Positions 34,969 through 43,198 of a stretch of 64,000 nt of DNA are shown piece after piece. The stretch comes from Variovorax boronicumulans (GTDB taxonomy: Bacteria; Pseudomonadota; Gammaproteobacteria; Burkholderiales; Burkholderiaceae_C). The DNA is taken from assembly GCF_030812215.1 (NCBI RefSeq), contig NZ_JAUSSG010000003.1, positions 372,001-436,000 of the forward strand, read 5' to 3'. Position numbers and translations under genes: made by a program. Every line of letters starts with the position of its first letter. Within the stretch, counting starts at the first letter, position 1. The notes beneath the pieces were generated by a model. It was given only the letters and a program-made list of their open reading frames with translations. It was not told where the DNA came from and ran no database searches.

Positions 34969-37737
34969 TCACTGCCACCCATACCGCCGCGCGTACCACC
35001 CCTTGACCGTCTGCGTCAGCACCGCATACCCCACCAGCATCGCCACGAGCCACGGGAAGTAGGCCAGCGGCAGCGCCTGCAGCTTGAAGTAGTGCGCGAG
35101 CGGCCCCATCGGCAGCCAGATGCCCACGGCCGCGATCGCCGCTCCCATCGCCAGCAGCGGCCAGGCCGCGCGGCTTTGCAGGAACGGGATCTTGCGGGTG
35201 CGGATCAGGTGCACGATGAGCGTCTGCGACAGCAGCCCCTCGATGAACCAGCCCGACTGGAACAGCGTCTGGTGCTCCACCGTGTTGGCCGCGAACACGA
35301 ACCACATCACCGTGTAGGTCAGGATGTCGAACACCGAGCTCAGCGGCCCGAAGAACACCATGAAGCGCCCGAGGTCCGCCGGGTTCCAGCGCTGCGGCGA
35401 CTTCAGGAATTCCTCGTCCACGTTGTCGAACGGAATCGCGATCTGCGACACGTCGTACAGCAGGTTCTGCACCAGCAGGTGGAGCGGCAGCATCGGCAGG
35501 AAGGGCAGGAACGCGCTCGCCACCAGCACCGAGAACACATTGCCGAAGTTCGAGCTCGCGGTGAGCTTGATGTACTTGAGCATGTTGGCGAAGGTGCGGC
35601 GACCCTCGACCACGCCTTGCTCCAGCACCATCAGGCTCTTCTCCAGCAGGATGATGTCGGCCGATTCCTTGGCCACGTCCACCGCGCCGTCCACCGAGAT
35701 GCCGATGTCCGCCGCGCGCAGCGCCGGCGCGTCGTTGATCCCGTCGCCCATGAAGCCCACCACGTGCCCGTTGGCATGCAGCGCGTGCACGATGCGCTCC
35801 TTGTGCGCGGGCGTGAGCTTGGCGAACACCTGGTGCTGTTCGACCAGCACGCGCAGTTCGTCGTCGCGCAGGTCCTCGATCTCGCGGCCGAGCACGATGT
35901 GGCCGGCCGCGATGCCCACGTCGCCGCAGACCTTGCGCGTGACCAGTTCGTTGTCGCCCGTCAGCACCTTCACCGCCACGCCGTGCTCGGCCAGCGCGCG
36001 CAATGCGGGGGCGGTCGATTCCTTCGGCGGATCGAGAAAGGCCACGTACCCCAGCAGCGTGAGCCCCGATTCGTCGGCCACGCTGTAGGCCGCCTTGCGT
36101 GCTTCTGTCGCCAGCGTGCGGCTTGCCACGGCCACCACGCGCAGGCCTTGGGCGTTCAGCTCCGAGGCCACGTTGTGGATGCGTGCGAGCAGCTCCGCAT
36201 CGAGTGCCAGCACCTCGGCGCCGCGCTCGACCGACGTGCACACCGACAGAATCTCTTCCAGCGCGCCCTTGCAGATCAGCAGGTGCTCGCTGCCGCCGTT
36301 CTCCACCACCACCGACATGCGGCGGCGCGAGAAGTCGAAGGGCACTTCGTCGATCTTGCGATAGGCGGTCTGCAGCCGCGTCTCCGGTTGCATCTCGGCG
36401 TGGTTCAGCACCGCCTTGTCGAGCAGGTTCTTCAGGCCCGTCTGGTGAAAACTGTTCAGGTAGGCGAGCTGCAGCACATGGTTGGAGGCCTCGCCCCACG
36501 CGTTGGTGTGGCGCTCCAGCACGATGCGGTCCTGCGTGAGCGTGCCGGTCTTGTCGGTGCACAGCACGTCCATCGCGCCGAAGTTGTGAATCGCTTCGAG
36601 GCGCTTGACGATCACCTTCTGGCGCGACATCACGACCGCGCCCTTGGCGAGCGTGGCGGTCACGATCATCGGCAGCATCTCGGGCGTGAGGCCCACCGCG
36701 ATCGACAGCGCGAACAGCGCCGCCTCCCACCAGTCGCCCTTGGCCACGCCGTTGATCACCAGCACCAGTGGCGCCATCACCAGCATGAAGCGGATCAGCA
36801 CCCAGCTCACGCGGTTGATGCCGGCCTGGAAGGCACTGGTGCCGCGGTCGGTGGCCGTCACGCGCTGTGCGAGGGCGCCGAAGAAGGTGCGGTCGCCGGT
36901 GTGGACGATGACCGCGGTGGCGGTGCCGCTGATCACGTTGGTGCCCATGAAGAGCAGGTTTTCGCGTTCGAGCACACCGGCTTCGTGGTCGCCGCGGTCG
37001 ATGGAGAATTTCTCGACCGGCATGGCCTCGCCCGTCAGCGCGGACTGGCTGATGAACAGGTCCTTGGCGGTCAGCAGGCGGCAGTCGGCCGGGATCATGT
37101 CGCCGGCCGAGAGCGCGATCACGTCGCCCGGCACGAGGTCGCGCATCGGCACCTCGACGCGCACCGTGCCCGCGTGCGTGGCATCGAAGCCCTCGTCGCC
37201 CGCGGCGCCGGCCTTGCGACCCGGCGCGGGCCGCAGCACCGTGGAGGTGTTGCTCACCATCGCCTTGAGCCGGTCGGCCGCCTTGTTGGAGCGCGACTCC
37301 TGCAGGAAGCGCAGCACCGTCGACAGCACCACCATGCTGCCGATCACGAGCGTGGCCTTCATGTCCTCGGTCACGTACGAGATCAGTGCCAGCACCGTGA
37401 GCAGCAGGTTGAAGGGATTGCGGTAGCACTGCCACAGATGCGTCCACCACGGCAGCGGCTGCTCGTGGCGCACCTCATTGCTGCCCAGGCGCTTGCGCAG
37501 CACCTGCGCATGGCCCTCGCTCAAGCCCTGCGGCGAGCTGTTGAGCTTGACGAGCATTTCGCCCGCGTCGGTGCGCGATGCCGTGGCCAGCGCTTTCGCG
37601 ATGTCGGGCGGCATCGCGACCGAGCTCACGCCGACGGGCTTGGCGCCCAGCAGCGTCTGCCAGCGCTCGAAGTGATGCAGCATGTGGCGGCTGCGCAGGA
37701 AGCTCTCGAAGAGGGACTTCAGGACGTTTTTCTTCAT
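34969..37737 (-). CDS. mgtA: magnesium-translocating P-type ATPase
   Basis: The 922-residue inner-membrane ATPase of the P3B class imports Mg2+. It contains the phosphorylation motif CTDKTGTLTQ with D395, the actuator motif SALTGEAMPVEKF, the nucleotide-domain segment ICKGALEEIL, the hinge VGFMGDGINDAPALR, and ten predicted membrane helices. The ribosome site AAGGAG lies 9 bases before ATG 37737. It is preceded by a beta-barrel protein gene (33 bp away) and two short ORFs, one with an MgtL-like N-terminus, and followed by an mgtC-like gene. Confidence 0.95.
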   Translation of the reverse strand: MKKNVLKSLFESFLRSRHMLHHFERWQTLLGAKPVGVSSVAMPPDIAKALATASRTDAGEMLVKLNSSPQGLSEGHAQVLRKRLGSNEVRHEQPLPWWTHLWQCYRNPFNLLLTVLALISYVTEDMKATLVIGSMVVLSTVLRFLQESRSNKAADRLKAMVSNTSTVLRPAPGRKAGAAGDEGFDATHAGTVRVEVPMRDLVPGDVIALSAGDMIPADCRLLTAKDLFISQSALTGEAMPVEKFSIDRGDHEAGVLERENLLFMGTNVISGTATAVIVHTGDRTFFGALAQRVTATDRGTSAFQAGINRVSWVLIRFMLVMAPLVLVINGVAKGDWWEAALFALSIAVGLTPEMLPMIVTATLAKGAVVMSRQKVIVKRLEAIHNFGAMDVLCTDKTGTLTQDRIVLERHTNAWGEASNHVLQLAYLNSFHQTGLKNLLDKAVLNHAEMQPETRLQTAYRKIDEVPFDFSRRRMSVVVENGGSEHLLICKGALEEILSVCTSVERGAEVLALDAELLARIHNVASELNAQGLRVVAVASRTLATEARKAAYSVADESGLTLLGYVAFLDPPKESTAPALRALAEHGVAVKVLTGDNELVTRKVCGDVGIAAGHIVLGREIEDLRDDELRVLVEQHQVFAKLTPAHKERIVHALHANGHVVGFMGDGINDAPALRAADIGISVDGAVDVAKESADIILLEKSLMVLEQGVVEGRRTFANMLKYIKLTASSNFGNVFSVLVASAFLPFLPMLPLHLLVQNLLYDVSQIAIPFDNVDEEFLKSPQRWNPADLGRFMVFFGPLSSVFDILTYTVMWFVFAANTVEHQTLFQSGWFIEGLLSQTLIVHLIRTRKIPFLQSRAAWPLLAMGAAIAAVGIWLPMGPLAHYFKLQALPLAYFPWLVAMLVGYAVLTQTVKGWYARRYGWQ

Positions 37738-37770
37738 GTTGTTTTCTCCTTGATGAGGGAAGCGATGGGA

Positions 37771-38529
37771 TCAGCGCGCAAAGGTCCAGGTGAGGCCCAG
37801 CGTCCACCACGCGGGTGCGTCGGCGCGCAGGCCGCGTGCGCGGCTCAGGTCGATGCTCAGCGCCTGCATCGGCATCCAGCGCACGCCGGCGCGCCATGCG
37901 TTGCCGCCGCCTTCGCGAAAGCGCTCGGCGACGAACGAAACGGAGGGCAGGGCGCTCCATTCGATGGCCGCGCCCGAATGGCTGGTGCTGGGCTGCGCGC
38001 GACGGAAGTCGCGGCCCAGGTTGACGTGGGCGCGCCAGCTTTCGTCGATCTGCCAGGTCACAGGGACCACGACGCTGCTGCTCGCGAAGCGCAATGCGGT
38101 TTCATGCGCGGCGCTTTGCCAGCCGACCGTGGCGAGCACGCCGACGCTCAGGCGGTCATTGATGTCGAAGGCCCACTTGACCTGCGGGCCGACGCGCACG
38201 GTGCGGCCTTCGCCACTGTGCTCGCGCTCCAGGTTCAGGCCGAGTTCGACCGCACCGACGCGGCACGCAGGACCGATGTGGAGCAGGCCTTGCGCGCTGT
38301 CCGCGTGCCGGTCGGTCCAGGTCTCGATCTGGCATTGGTCCGCATCGAGGATCGCGGCGTCGTCCACCGAATGGTGTCCGCCGGCGGCATGCGTCTGCGT
38401 TGCCGCGAGGCCGCAGAGGTATGCCGCCCACAGGCGAGACAGAGGACGGTGAGGGTAGTGGCGGGGGGCGGTGAGGCGGGCGGCCGTGGCCGTTCGCCGC
38501 ACGACACGCCGCAGGCGTTCGCGGGTCAT
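37771..38529 (-). CDS. predicted outer-membrane beta-barrel protein upstream of mgtA
   Basis: The 252-residue protein begins at ATG 38529 with GAAGGAG as ribosome site. A basic N-terminus and hydrophobic stretch (LSRLWAAYLCGLAATQTHA, about residues 30-48) form a signal peptide. The rest shows alternating polar/hydrophobic strands (VELGLNLEREHSG; LSVGVLATVGWQS; AWWTLGLTWTFAR), and an aromatic-rich terminal strand typical of outer-membrane barrels. I do not recognise a named family. Its position directly before mgtA suggests a porin-like or sensor role in magnesium supply, which is inference. Confidence 0.68.
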   Translation of the reverse strand: MTRERLRRVVRRTATAARLTAPRHYPHRPLSRLWAAYLCGLAATQTHAAGGHHSVDDAAILDADQCQIETWTDRHADSAQGLLHIGPACRVGAVELGLNLEREHSGEGRTVRVGPQVKWAFDINDRLSVGVLATVGWQSAAHETALRFASSSVVVPVTWQIDESWRAHVNLGRDFRRAQPSTSHSGAAIEWSALPSVSFVAERFREGGGNAWRAGVRWMPMQALSIDLSRARGLRADAPAWWTLGLTWTFAR

Positions 38530-38587
38530 GGTGAGGTTCTCCTTCGTTCGGGTGCGGCGCCCGCGAAGGAAGAACCTCCCGCTTCAA

Positions 38588-38683
38588 TCAGCCGGCAGGC
38601 ATCCTTCGCAGCACGGCGCGCTGCGTTGTGGTGGGCATCGATGGGTGGGGCGCGCTAGGGCGCCAGAGAGGGTCTGGGTCCAT
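38588..38683 (-). CDS. MgtL-like leader peptide (31 aa) with N-terminal DPDP
   Basis: The minus strand from ATG 38683 encodes a 31-residue peptide beginning MDPDPLWRPSAPHP. It has seven prolines in total and ends at TGA 38588. The ribosome site AAGGAGG, five bases before the ATG, is among the strongest in the window. Enterobacterial MgtL, the leader of mgtA, also begins with alternating acidic residues and prolines at positions 2-5 (EPDP or DPEP). There such sequence destabilises the translating ribosome when Mg2+ is low and so controls mgtA. This ORF stands 58 bp before the barrel gene and in the same transcript as mgtA. Homology is not proven, but position, size and the DPDP start agree. 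Confidence 0.62.
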   Translation of the reverse strand: MDPDPLWRPSAPHPSMPTTTQRAVLRRMPAG

Positions 38684-38728
38684 GGTGGCCTCCTTGCGAT
38701 CTGTGGTGCGGTCCGGTGTGCCAGCGCG

Positions 38729-38935
38729 TCAGCGTTGCGCTGCGCGGGGCGGTTGCTCAAGCAGCAGGAAGAAGCTGCGGATGCGCCGCGTGGTCCAGAG
38801 CGCGGCGGCCCGGTCCAGCGTTTCGTTTTCCACGTCCTGCGCCGACACCGCGCGCGCAGGCACGTGTGCCGACGGGCGCGCAGGCTGCTGCACCGGCTGG
38901 AGTTGCTGCTGCTGACGAAGTTGAATCTGACGCAT
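38729..38935 (-). CDS. small Gln/Pro-rich protein (68 aa) at the head of the mgtA operon
   Basis: From ATG 38935 the minus strand encodes 68 residues beginning MRQIQLRQQQQLQPVQQPAR and ending with RRIRSFFLLLEQPP and a basic tail. The ribosome site GAAGGAG lies 8 bases upstream, equal in quality to those of the genes that follow. It precedes the 31-residue leader by 45 bp. No family is recognised. It may be a second leader ORF or a real small protein; the weakly amphipathic C-terminal third does not form a clear membrane helix. Confidence 0.5.
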   Translation of the reverse strand: MRQIQLRQQQQLQPVQQPARPSAHVPARAVSAQDVENETLDRAAALWTTRRIRSFFLLLEQPPRAAQR

Positions 38936-39331
38936 GACAAGGCTCCTTCGTGTGGAAGGACCTCGCGCACGGACACGCAAGCTGACTGAAAAAGTCAGTG
39001 ACGGAGAACGACGGGATTTTCGGAAGGGGAGAACCGCTGGCCTGAATGGCGAACGGGTCACGCTGCGTGCACGGCGGCCACAGCGCGAAAGAGCCTGCGC
39101 TAGAGGGCCGGATGTGTCACGCCTGCCGAGGCACGCGTCTTCTTGTCACTGATCCAACTGGCACTGTCCACGCACGGGGCTCCGAAGTAAAGATGCAGGA
39201 TTGTTGCACCGCGTCACAATGAGAGTCAACCTTTTAGCGCCTGTCCTGCAATGCCAGCAGGGTCGTTATCGCCTCGTTGTTGCGATTTCGCCTCGGCCCG
39301 CGCTGCAACCTTTCAACAGGCTTTCAATTCG
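38936..39331 (-). other. long leader/promoter region of the magnesium locus
   Basis: This 396-bp gap separates the minus-strand magnesium operon from the plus-strand phosphatase gene. If the promoter at 39200-39229 is real, the transcript has an untranslated leader of about 258 bases before the first ORF. It contains a hairpin with 6-bp arms (CTGACT/AGTCAG, 38982-38998), whose loop is T-rich in the transcript direction, close to the first ribosome site. Such a leader could sense metal ions, but no known riboswitch consensus was recognised. Confidence 0.4.
39200..39229 (-). promoter_or_regulatory. candidate sigma-70 promoter for the magnesium operon
   Basis: On the minus strand TTGACT (39229-39224) is followed after 18 bases by AACAAT (39205-39200). 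This matches five of six -35 and four of six -10 consensus positions, in the correct direction for the 68-aa ORF, leader peptide, barrel gene and mgtA. Transcription would start near 39193. Confidence 0.45.
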
Positions 39332-39808
39332 ATGACTAAAACCGCCGTCTTGTTCATCTGCACTGGCAATATCTGCCGCTCTCCGACCGCCCACGCGCTC
39401 CTGCTGCACAAAGCCCGCCTCGCCGGCATTCCGGTCGATGTCGACAGCGCCGCCATCTCCGACGAGGAGCGCGGCAACCCGCCCGATCCGCGTTCGATCG
39501 CCGAGGCGCGCCGGCGCGGCATCGAGATGCCCGCGCACCGTGCGCGCCAGGTTCGTGCGAGCGACTTCGAGCGCTTCGACCGGATCGTCGGCATGACCGC
39601 GCATCACTGTGCCGCGCTGCGCCGCCTTGCGCCCGCGGGCACGGCCCACAAGCTGCACCTGCTCACCGACTTTTCCAAGGACGACGAAGGCGATGTGCCC
39701 GACCCCTGGTATGGCGGCCAGCAGGCCTTCATGGAGGCCTTCGACCTGATCGATCGCGGCGTCGACGGCCTGCTCGCCAAGCTCCGGGCCGAGGCCGGGA
39801 CCCGCTGA
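39332..39808 (+). CDS. low-molecular-weight protein tyrosine phosphatase
   Basis: The 158-residue protein begins MTKTAVLFICTGNICRS, the CX5R active-site loop with C10 and R16. The general acid is D124 in GDVPDPWYGG. It is full length for the family. Such enzymes dephosphorylate tyrosine kinases of capsule or exopolysaccharide systems, or free phosphotyrosine, but no kinase gene is nearby. A longer frame starting at 39251 lacks family support. It converges on the thioesterase gene with a 4-bp gap. Confidence 0.93.
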   Translation: MTKTAVLFICTGNICRSPTAHALLLHKARLAGIPVDVDSAAISDEERGNPPDPRSIAEARRRGIEMPAHRARQVRASDFERFDRIVGMTAHHCAALRRLAPAGTAHKLHLLTDFSKDDEGDVPDPWYGGQQAFMEAFDLIDRGVDGLLAKLRAEAGTR

Positions 39809-39812
39809 CCGG

Positions 39813-40232
39813 CTATTCGCAGAGCGCGCGAATGCTCGGCGGAATCGGCACCGCACGGATGCCCCCGCCTTCGCGCTTCGCAGCAAATATCCGCACCTCT
39901 TCGCATTCGAGGATCAGGTCTTCGCCGCGGGTCACGCGGTAGGTCTGCACGAAGCTCTTGTCGCGCCACTCGGTGATGCGCACTGCAATCTCCAGCGTGT
40001 CGCCATAGCTTGCGGATTTCACGAAGCGCGTGTGCGTATCGACCAGCGGCGTGCCGATCACGCCGAGCGTCTTCGTGGTTTCTTCCCAGCGCGGCACGCC
40101 GCATCCGGCGAAGAAATGCCGCGAGGCCGCATCGATCCAGCGGAAGAAGTTGGGAAACCAGACGATGCCGGCCGGATCGCAGTCGCCGAATTCGACGCGT
40201 GCGGTGTAGATGATTTCTTTGCCTGTACTCAT
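39813..40232 (-). CDS. acyl-CoA thioesterase (4-hydroxybenzoyl-CoA thioesterase family)
   Basis: The 139-residue hotdog-fold protein has the motif VEFGDCDPAGIVWFPNFFRW, in which the Asp of the CDPAGIV segment is the catalytic residue of the Pseudomonas-type 4-hydroxybenzoyl-CoA thioesterase. The ATG at 40232 overlaps the stop of the TRAP large permease gene (ATGA). As the last gene of the long array it could release an aryl or acyl acid from CoA, consistent with the arylpyruvate oxidoreductase upstream. Confidence 0.9.
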   Translation of the reverse strand: MSTGKEIIYTARVEFGDCDPAGIVWFPNFFRWIDAASRHFFAGCGVPRWEETTKTLGVIGTPLVDTHTRFVKSASYGDTLEIAVRITEWRDKSFVQTYRVTRGEDLILECEEVRIFAAKREGGGIRAVPIPPSIRALCE

Positions 40233-41533
40233 CAGCCCATTCTCGTTGGCAGCCACAGCGCGATGACCGGGAACGCGATCAGGATCACCAGGCGCACGAT
40301 GTCCGTCGCGATGAACGGCAGCACGCCCTTGAAGATGGTGGTGAAGCTCACGTCCTTCACCACGCTCTTGATGACGAAGACGTTCATTCCCACCGGTGGA
40401 TGGATGAGCCCCAGCTCCACCGTCATCACGATGATCACGCCGAACCAGATGGGGTCGAACCCCAGGTGCACGATCACCGGGAAGATGATGGGCACCGTGA
40501 GGATGATCATCGCCATCGCATCCATCAGGCAGCCGAGCACCAGGTACATCACCATGATGAGCGCGAGCACGCCGTAGCGGCCGATGCCCAGCCCCGTGAG
40601 GAATTCGGTGAGCTTCTGCGGGCTCTGCGTGATGGTGAGGAAGTAGCCGAACAAGAGCGCGCCGATCAGCACCGTGAACACGGCCGCCGCCGTGCGCGTG
40701 GCCGAGAGCAGCGCCTCGCGGATCTTCGGGCCGTCGAGCTTGCGCCGCAGCAGCCCGAGGATGAACGCGCCGCTCGCGCCCACGCCGCCCGCCTCGGTCG
40801 GCGTGAAGAAACCGCCGTAGAGCCCGCCGATCACGAACACGAACAGCACCAGCGGCGCCCACACGTTGCGCAGGTCCTTGAAGCGCTCGGACCACGGTTT
40901 CACTTCGCCGCCGGGGAGCCAGTCGGGCCTGAGCTTCACGATGATCGCGATCGTCAGCACGTACATCGCCATCGCCAGGATGCCCGGCACGATGCCCGCC
41001 ATGAAGAGCTTGCCGATGTCCTGCTGCGTGAGGATGGCGTAGACCGCGAGCACCGTCGATGGCGGCAAGATCGCACCCAGCGTGCCGCCCGCGGCGATCA
41101 CGCCGGTGGAGAACGACTGCGGGTAGTTGAAGCGCCGCATCTCCGGATACGCCACCGCCGAGAACGTGGCGGCCGTGGCCACCGACGAACCGCAGATCGC
41201 CGCGAACCCGCCGCAGGCCACCACGGTGGCCACGCCCAGGCCGCCGCGCAGGTGGCCGATCATCGAGTTGGCCGCCTTGAAGAGCTCGCGGCTCACGCCC
41301 GACACCGACACCAGCGCGCCCATCAGCATGAACATCGGGATCACGCCGAAGGTGTAGTCGGTCACGGTGCGCATGGAGGTCTGGCCGACGAGCTTGAGCG
41401 CGGGCCCGGGGCCTACGAGGTAGCTGTAGCCGGTGACGCCGACGAGACCCATCGCCATGCCGACCGGCACGCGCAACAGCATCAGCACGAAGAGGGCGAC
41501 GAAGCCCAGGATGGCAACTGCATCGGGGCTCAT
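40232..41533 (-). CDS. TRAP transporter large permease (DctM)
   Basis: The 433-residue inner-membrane protein has about 12 hydrophobic segments with the DctM patterns PMFMLMGALVSVSGVSREL, GSSVATAATFSAVAYPEM and GTLGAILPPSTVLAVYAIL. It uses an ion gradient to import the ligand brought by the binding protein at 42058. Its start overlaps the DctQ stop by four bases and its stop overlaps the thioesterase start. Confidence 0.94.
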   Translation of the reverse strand: MSPDAVAILGFVALFVLMLLRVPVGMAMGLVGVTGYSYLVGPGPALKLVGQTSMRTVTDYTFGVIPMFMLMGALVSVSGVSRELFKAANSMIGHLRGGLGVATVVACGGFAAICGSSVATAATFSAVAYPEMRRFNYPQSFSTGVIAAGGTLGAILPPSTVLAVYAILTQQDIGKLFMAGIVPGILAMAMYVLTIAIIVKLRPDWLPGGEVKPWSERFKDLRNVWAPLVLFVFVIGGLYGGFFTPTEAGGVGASGAFILGLLRRKLDGPKIREALLSATRTAAAVFTVLIGALLFGYFLTITQSPQKLTEFLTGLGIGRYGVLALIMVMYLVLGCLMDAMAMIILTVPIIFPVIVHLGFDPIWFGVIIVMTVELGLIHPPVGMNVFVIKSVVKDVSFTTIFKGVLPFIATDIVRLVILIAFPVIALWLPTRMG

Positions 41534-42054
41534 TCGTCGGCCTTCTGTTCAGCGTGGATTTCTTCGAGCTGCTCGGGATGGAAGATCAGCCGGTAGGTGC
41601 GAATCGCGATCAGCAGCACGGCGCACACATCGCCCGCCCAGGCCACCGCATAGAAGGGCCAGGTGGGAATGTTCATGTCGTAGGTGAGCACGTTGTCGAC
41701 ATAGGTGCCGCGCACCTTGTCGAACAGCATCGCGGTCTGCACCGCCACCACGAACAGCAGCACCAGCGTGGCGAACACGTCGATCACCCGCTTCATGCGC
41801 GGGCCTGCCGCGGTCCACACCAGGTCCACCGTGATGTGGCCGCCCCGGTAGCTGGTGGCCGCAATGCCCCAGAAGATCAGGATGCCCAGCAGCATGCGGC
41901 CGAAGTCGTAGGCGTCGGGGATCGAGGTGTCGAAGAACTTGCGCAGCACCACGGCCACGAAGATGTTGAGCGCGACGATCCCTACAAAAATGGCAGCGAG
42001 CCATTCGATCGTATTGATCGCGCGGTCCATGTAGCTGGCGGACCGGGCAGCCAT
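41530..42054 (-). CDS. TRAP transporter small permease (DctQ)
   Basis: The 174-residue protein has four membrane helices (IEWLAAIFVGIVALNIFVAV; LLGILIFWGIAATSYRGGHI; VFATLVLLFVVAVQTAML; WPFYAVAWAGDVCAVLLIAI). GGHITVDLVW is the typical DctQ motif. It pairs with the large permease whose gene it overlaps and follows the binding-protein gene by 3 bp. Confidence 0.92.
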   Translation of the reverse strand: MAARSASYMDRAINTIEWLAAIFVGIVALNIFVAVVLRKFFDTSIPDAYDFGRMLLGILIFWGIAATSYRGGHITVDLVWTAAGPRMKRVIDVFATLVLLFVVAVQTAMLFDKVRGTYVDNVLTYDMNIPTWPFYAVAWAGDVCAVLLIAIRTYRLIFHPEQLEEIHAEQKADE

Positions 42055-42057
42055 CGC

Positions 42058-43110
42058 TCAGAGCGCCGACTTGTATTTGGCGAGGCTGCCTTTCAGCGCA
42101 TCCATCACCGCCTTCGGGTCTTCGCCCACCTTCTTCACACCCTCGGCCCATTGCGCTTCCGACGGCGCGGCCGCCTTGCGCCATGCATCGAGCTGCTCCG
42201 GCGTGAGCTTGTAGACCTCGTGCCCCGACTGCGCCGCGATCTTCGCGCGCCCGCCGAATTCGAAGTCGGCCCACGGCCCTGCCACCTTCTGCGCCCATTC
42301 GCTGGTGCAGTGGTCGTCGATCACCTTCTTCTGCGCGGCGGACATCGCGTCGTACTTGCCCTTGTTCATCACCCAGACGAAGGGCGTGACGTAGAGCGGC
42401 GCATCCATGTGGTACTTCACCACCTTGTCGATGCCGAAGAGGCCGATCGATCCCCACGGAAACGTGATGGCATCGGCCACGCCGCGCTCCAGCATGTCGC
42501 GCGACTCGGGCGCCGAGGCCTGCACGTTGGTGCCGCCCAGGGAGGTGATGAGCTGGCCCACGGTGCTGGTGGCCGGGCGCACCTTCATGCCCTTGATGTC
42601 GGTAGGCAGCGTGATCTTCTTGCGCGAATGGAAGGTGCCGGGGTCGTGCACGAACGCGAAGCAGTACTTCACGTCCTTCATTTCCTTGGCCGCGTAGTTG
42701 CGGTACCAGGCGTCGATGGCGGCCGAGCCTTCCTTGCCGTTGGCGAAGAGGAAGGGGAGCGAGGCACCGGCCATCACCGGGAAGCGGCCCGGCTGGTAGC
42801 CCGGGTTCACGTACGAGAAGTCGGCGATGCCGTCGCGCGCCATGTCGTAGTGGTCGAAGGCCTTGCCCAGTTGCTCCGACGGAAACAGGATCGCGGTGAG
42901 GGTGCCGTTCGATGCCTTCTTGATGTCGTCGGCCCAGGCCTGCAGGGCCGGGTTGAGCGGATGCTGCGCGGGCACCCAGCTCGAGAGCTTGAGCTGCACC
43001 GGCTTGTCCTGCGCGAGGGCCGGTGCAGCCAGCGCCGCGCAGAAGCCCGCGACAGCGAGTGCGAGCACGGGCGCCCGGGAGCGGAAGCGGATGGCGGAAG
43101 GGGTCTGCAT
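42058..43110 (-). CDS. TRAP transporter periplasmic binding protein (DctP family)
   Basis: The 350-residue protein has a signal peptide ending CAALAAPALAQDK and a mature DctP fold: LKLSSWVPAQHPLNPALQAW, FPSEQLGKAFDHYDMARDG, and IKGMKVRPATSTVGQLI with the conserved Arg that binds carboxylates. The ligand is probably an organic acid; the company of iorAB suggests an aromatic or arylpyruvate-related acid. Confidence 0.92.
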   Translation of the reverse strand: MQTPSAIRFRSRAPVLALAVAGFCAALAAPALAQDKPVQLKLSSWVPAQHPLNPALQAWADDIKKASNGTLTAILFPSEQLGKAFDHYDMARDGIADFSYVNPGYQPGRFPVMAGASLPFLFANGKEGSAAIDAWYRNYAAKEMKDVKYCFAFVHDPGTFHSRKKITLPTDIKGMKVRPATSTVGQLITSLGGTNVQASAPESRDMLERGVADAITFPWGSIGLFGIDKVVKYHMDAPLYVTPFVWVMNKGKYDAMSAAQKKVIDDHCTSEWAQKVAGPWADFEFGGRAKIAAQSGHEVYKLTPEQLDAWRKAAAPSEAQWAEGVKKVGEDPKAVMDALKGSLAKYKSAL

Positions 43111-43198
43111 GTCTTGTCTCTCTTTCTGTGTTGTGAATCTTCTGAAGCGCCGATATCGGCAACGAGGGAGCAGCCTGGGGATACGGAGGCGGTGTCGG

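Noticed and set aside
38584..38976. 130-codon minus-strand frame overlapping both small magnesium-locus ORFs
   Set aside because: Different frame from the two ORFs with good ribosome sites, no ribosome site of its own, and a low-complexity Arg/Ser/Pro translation.
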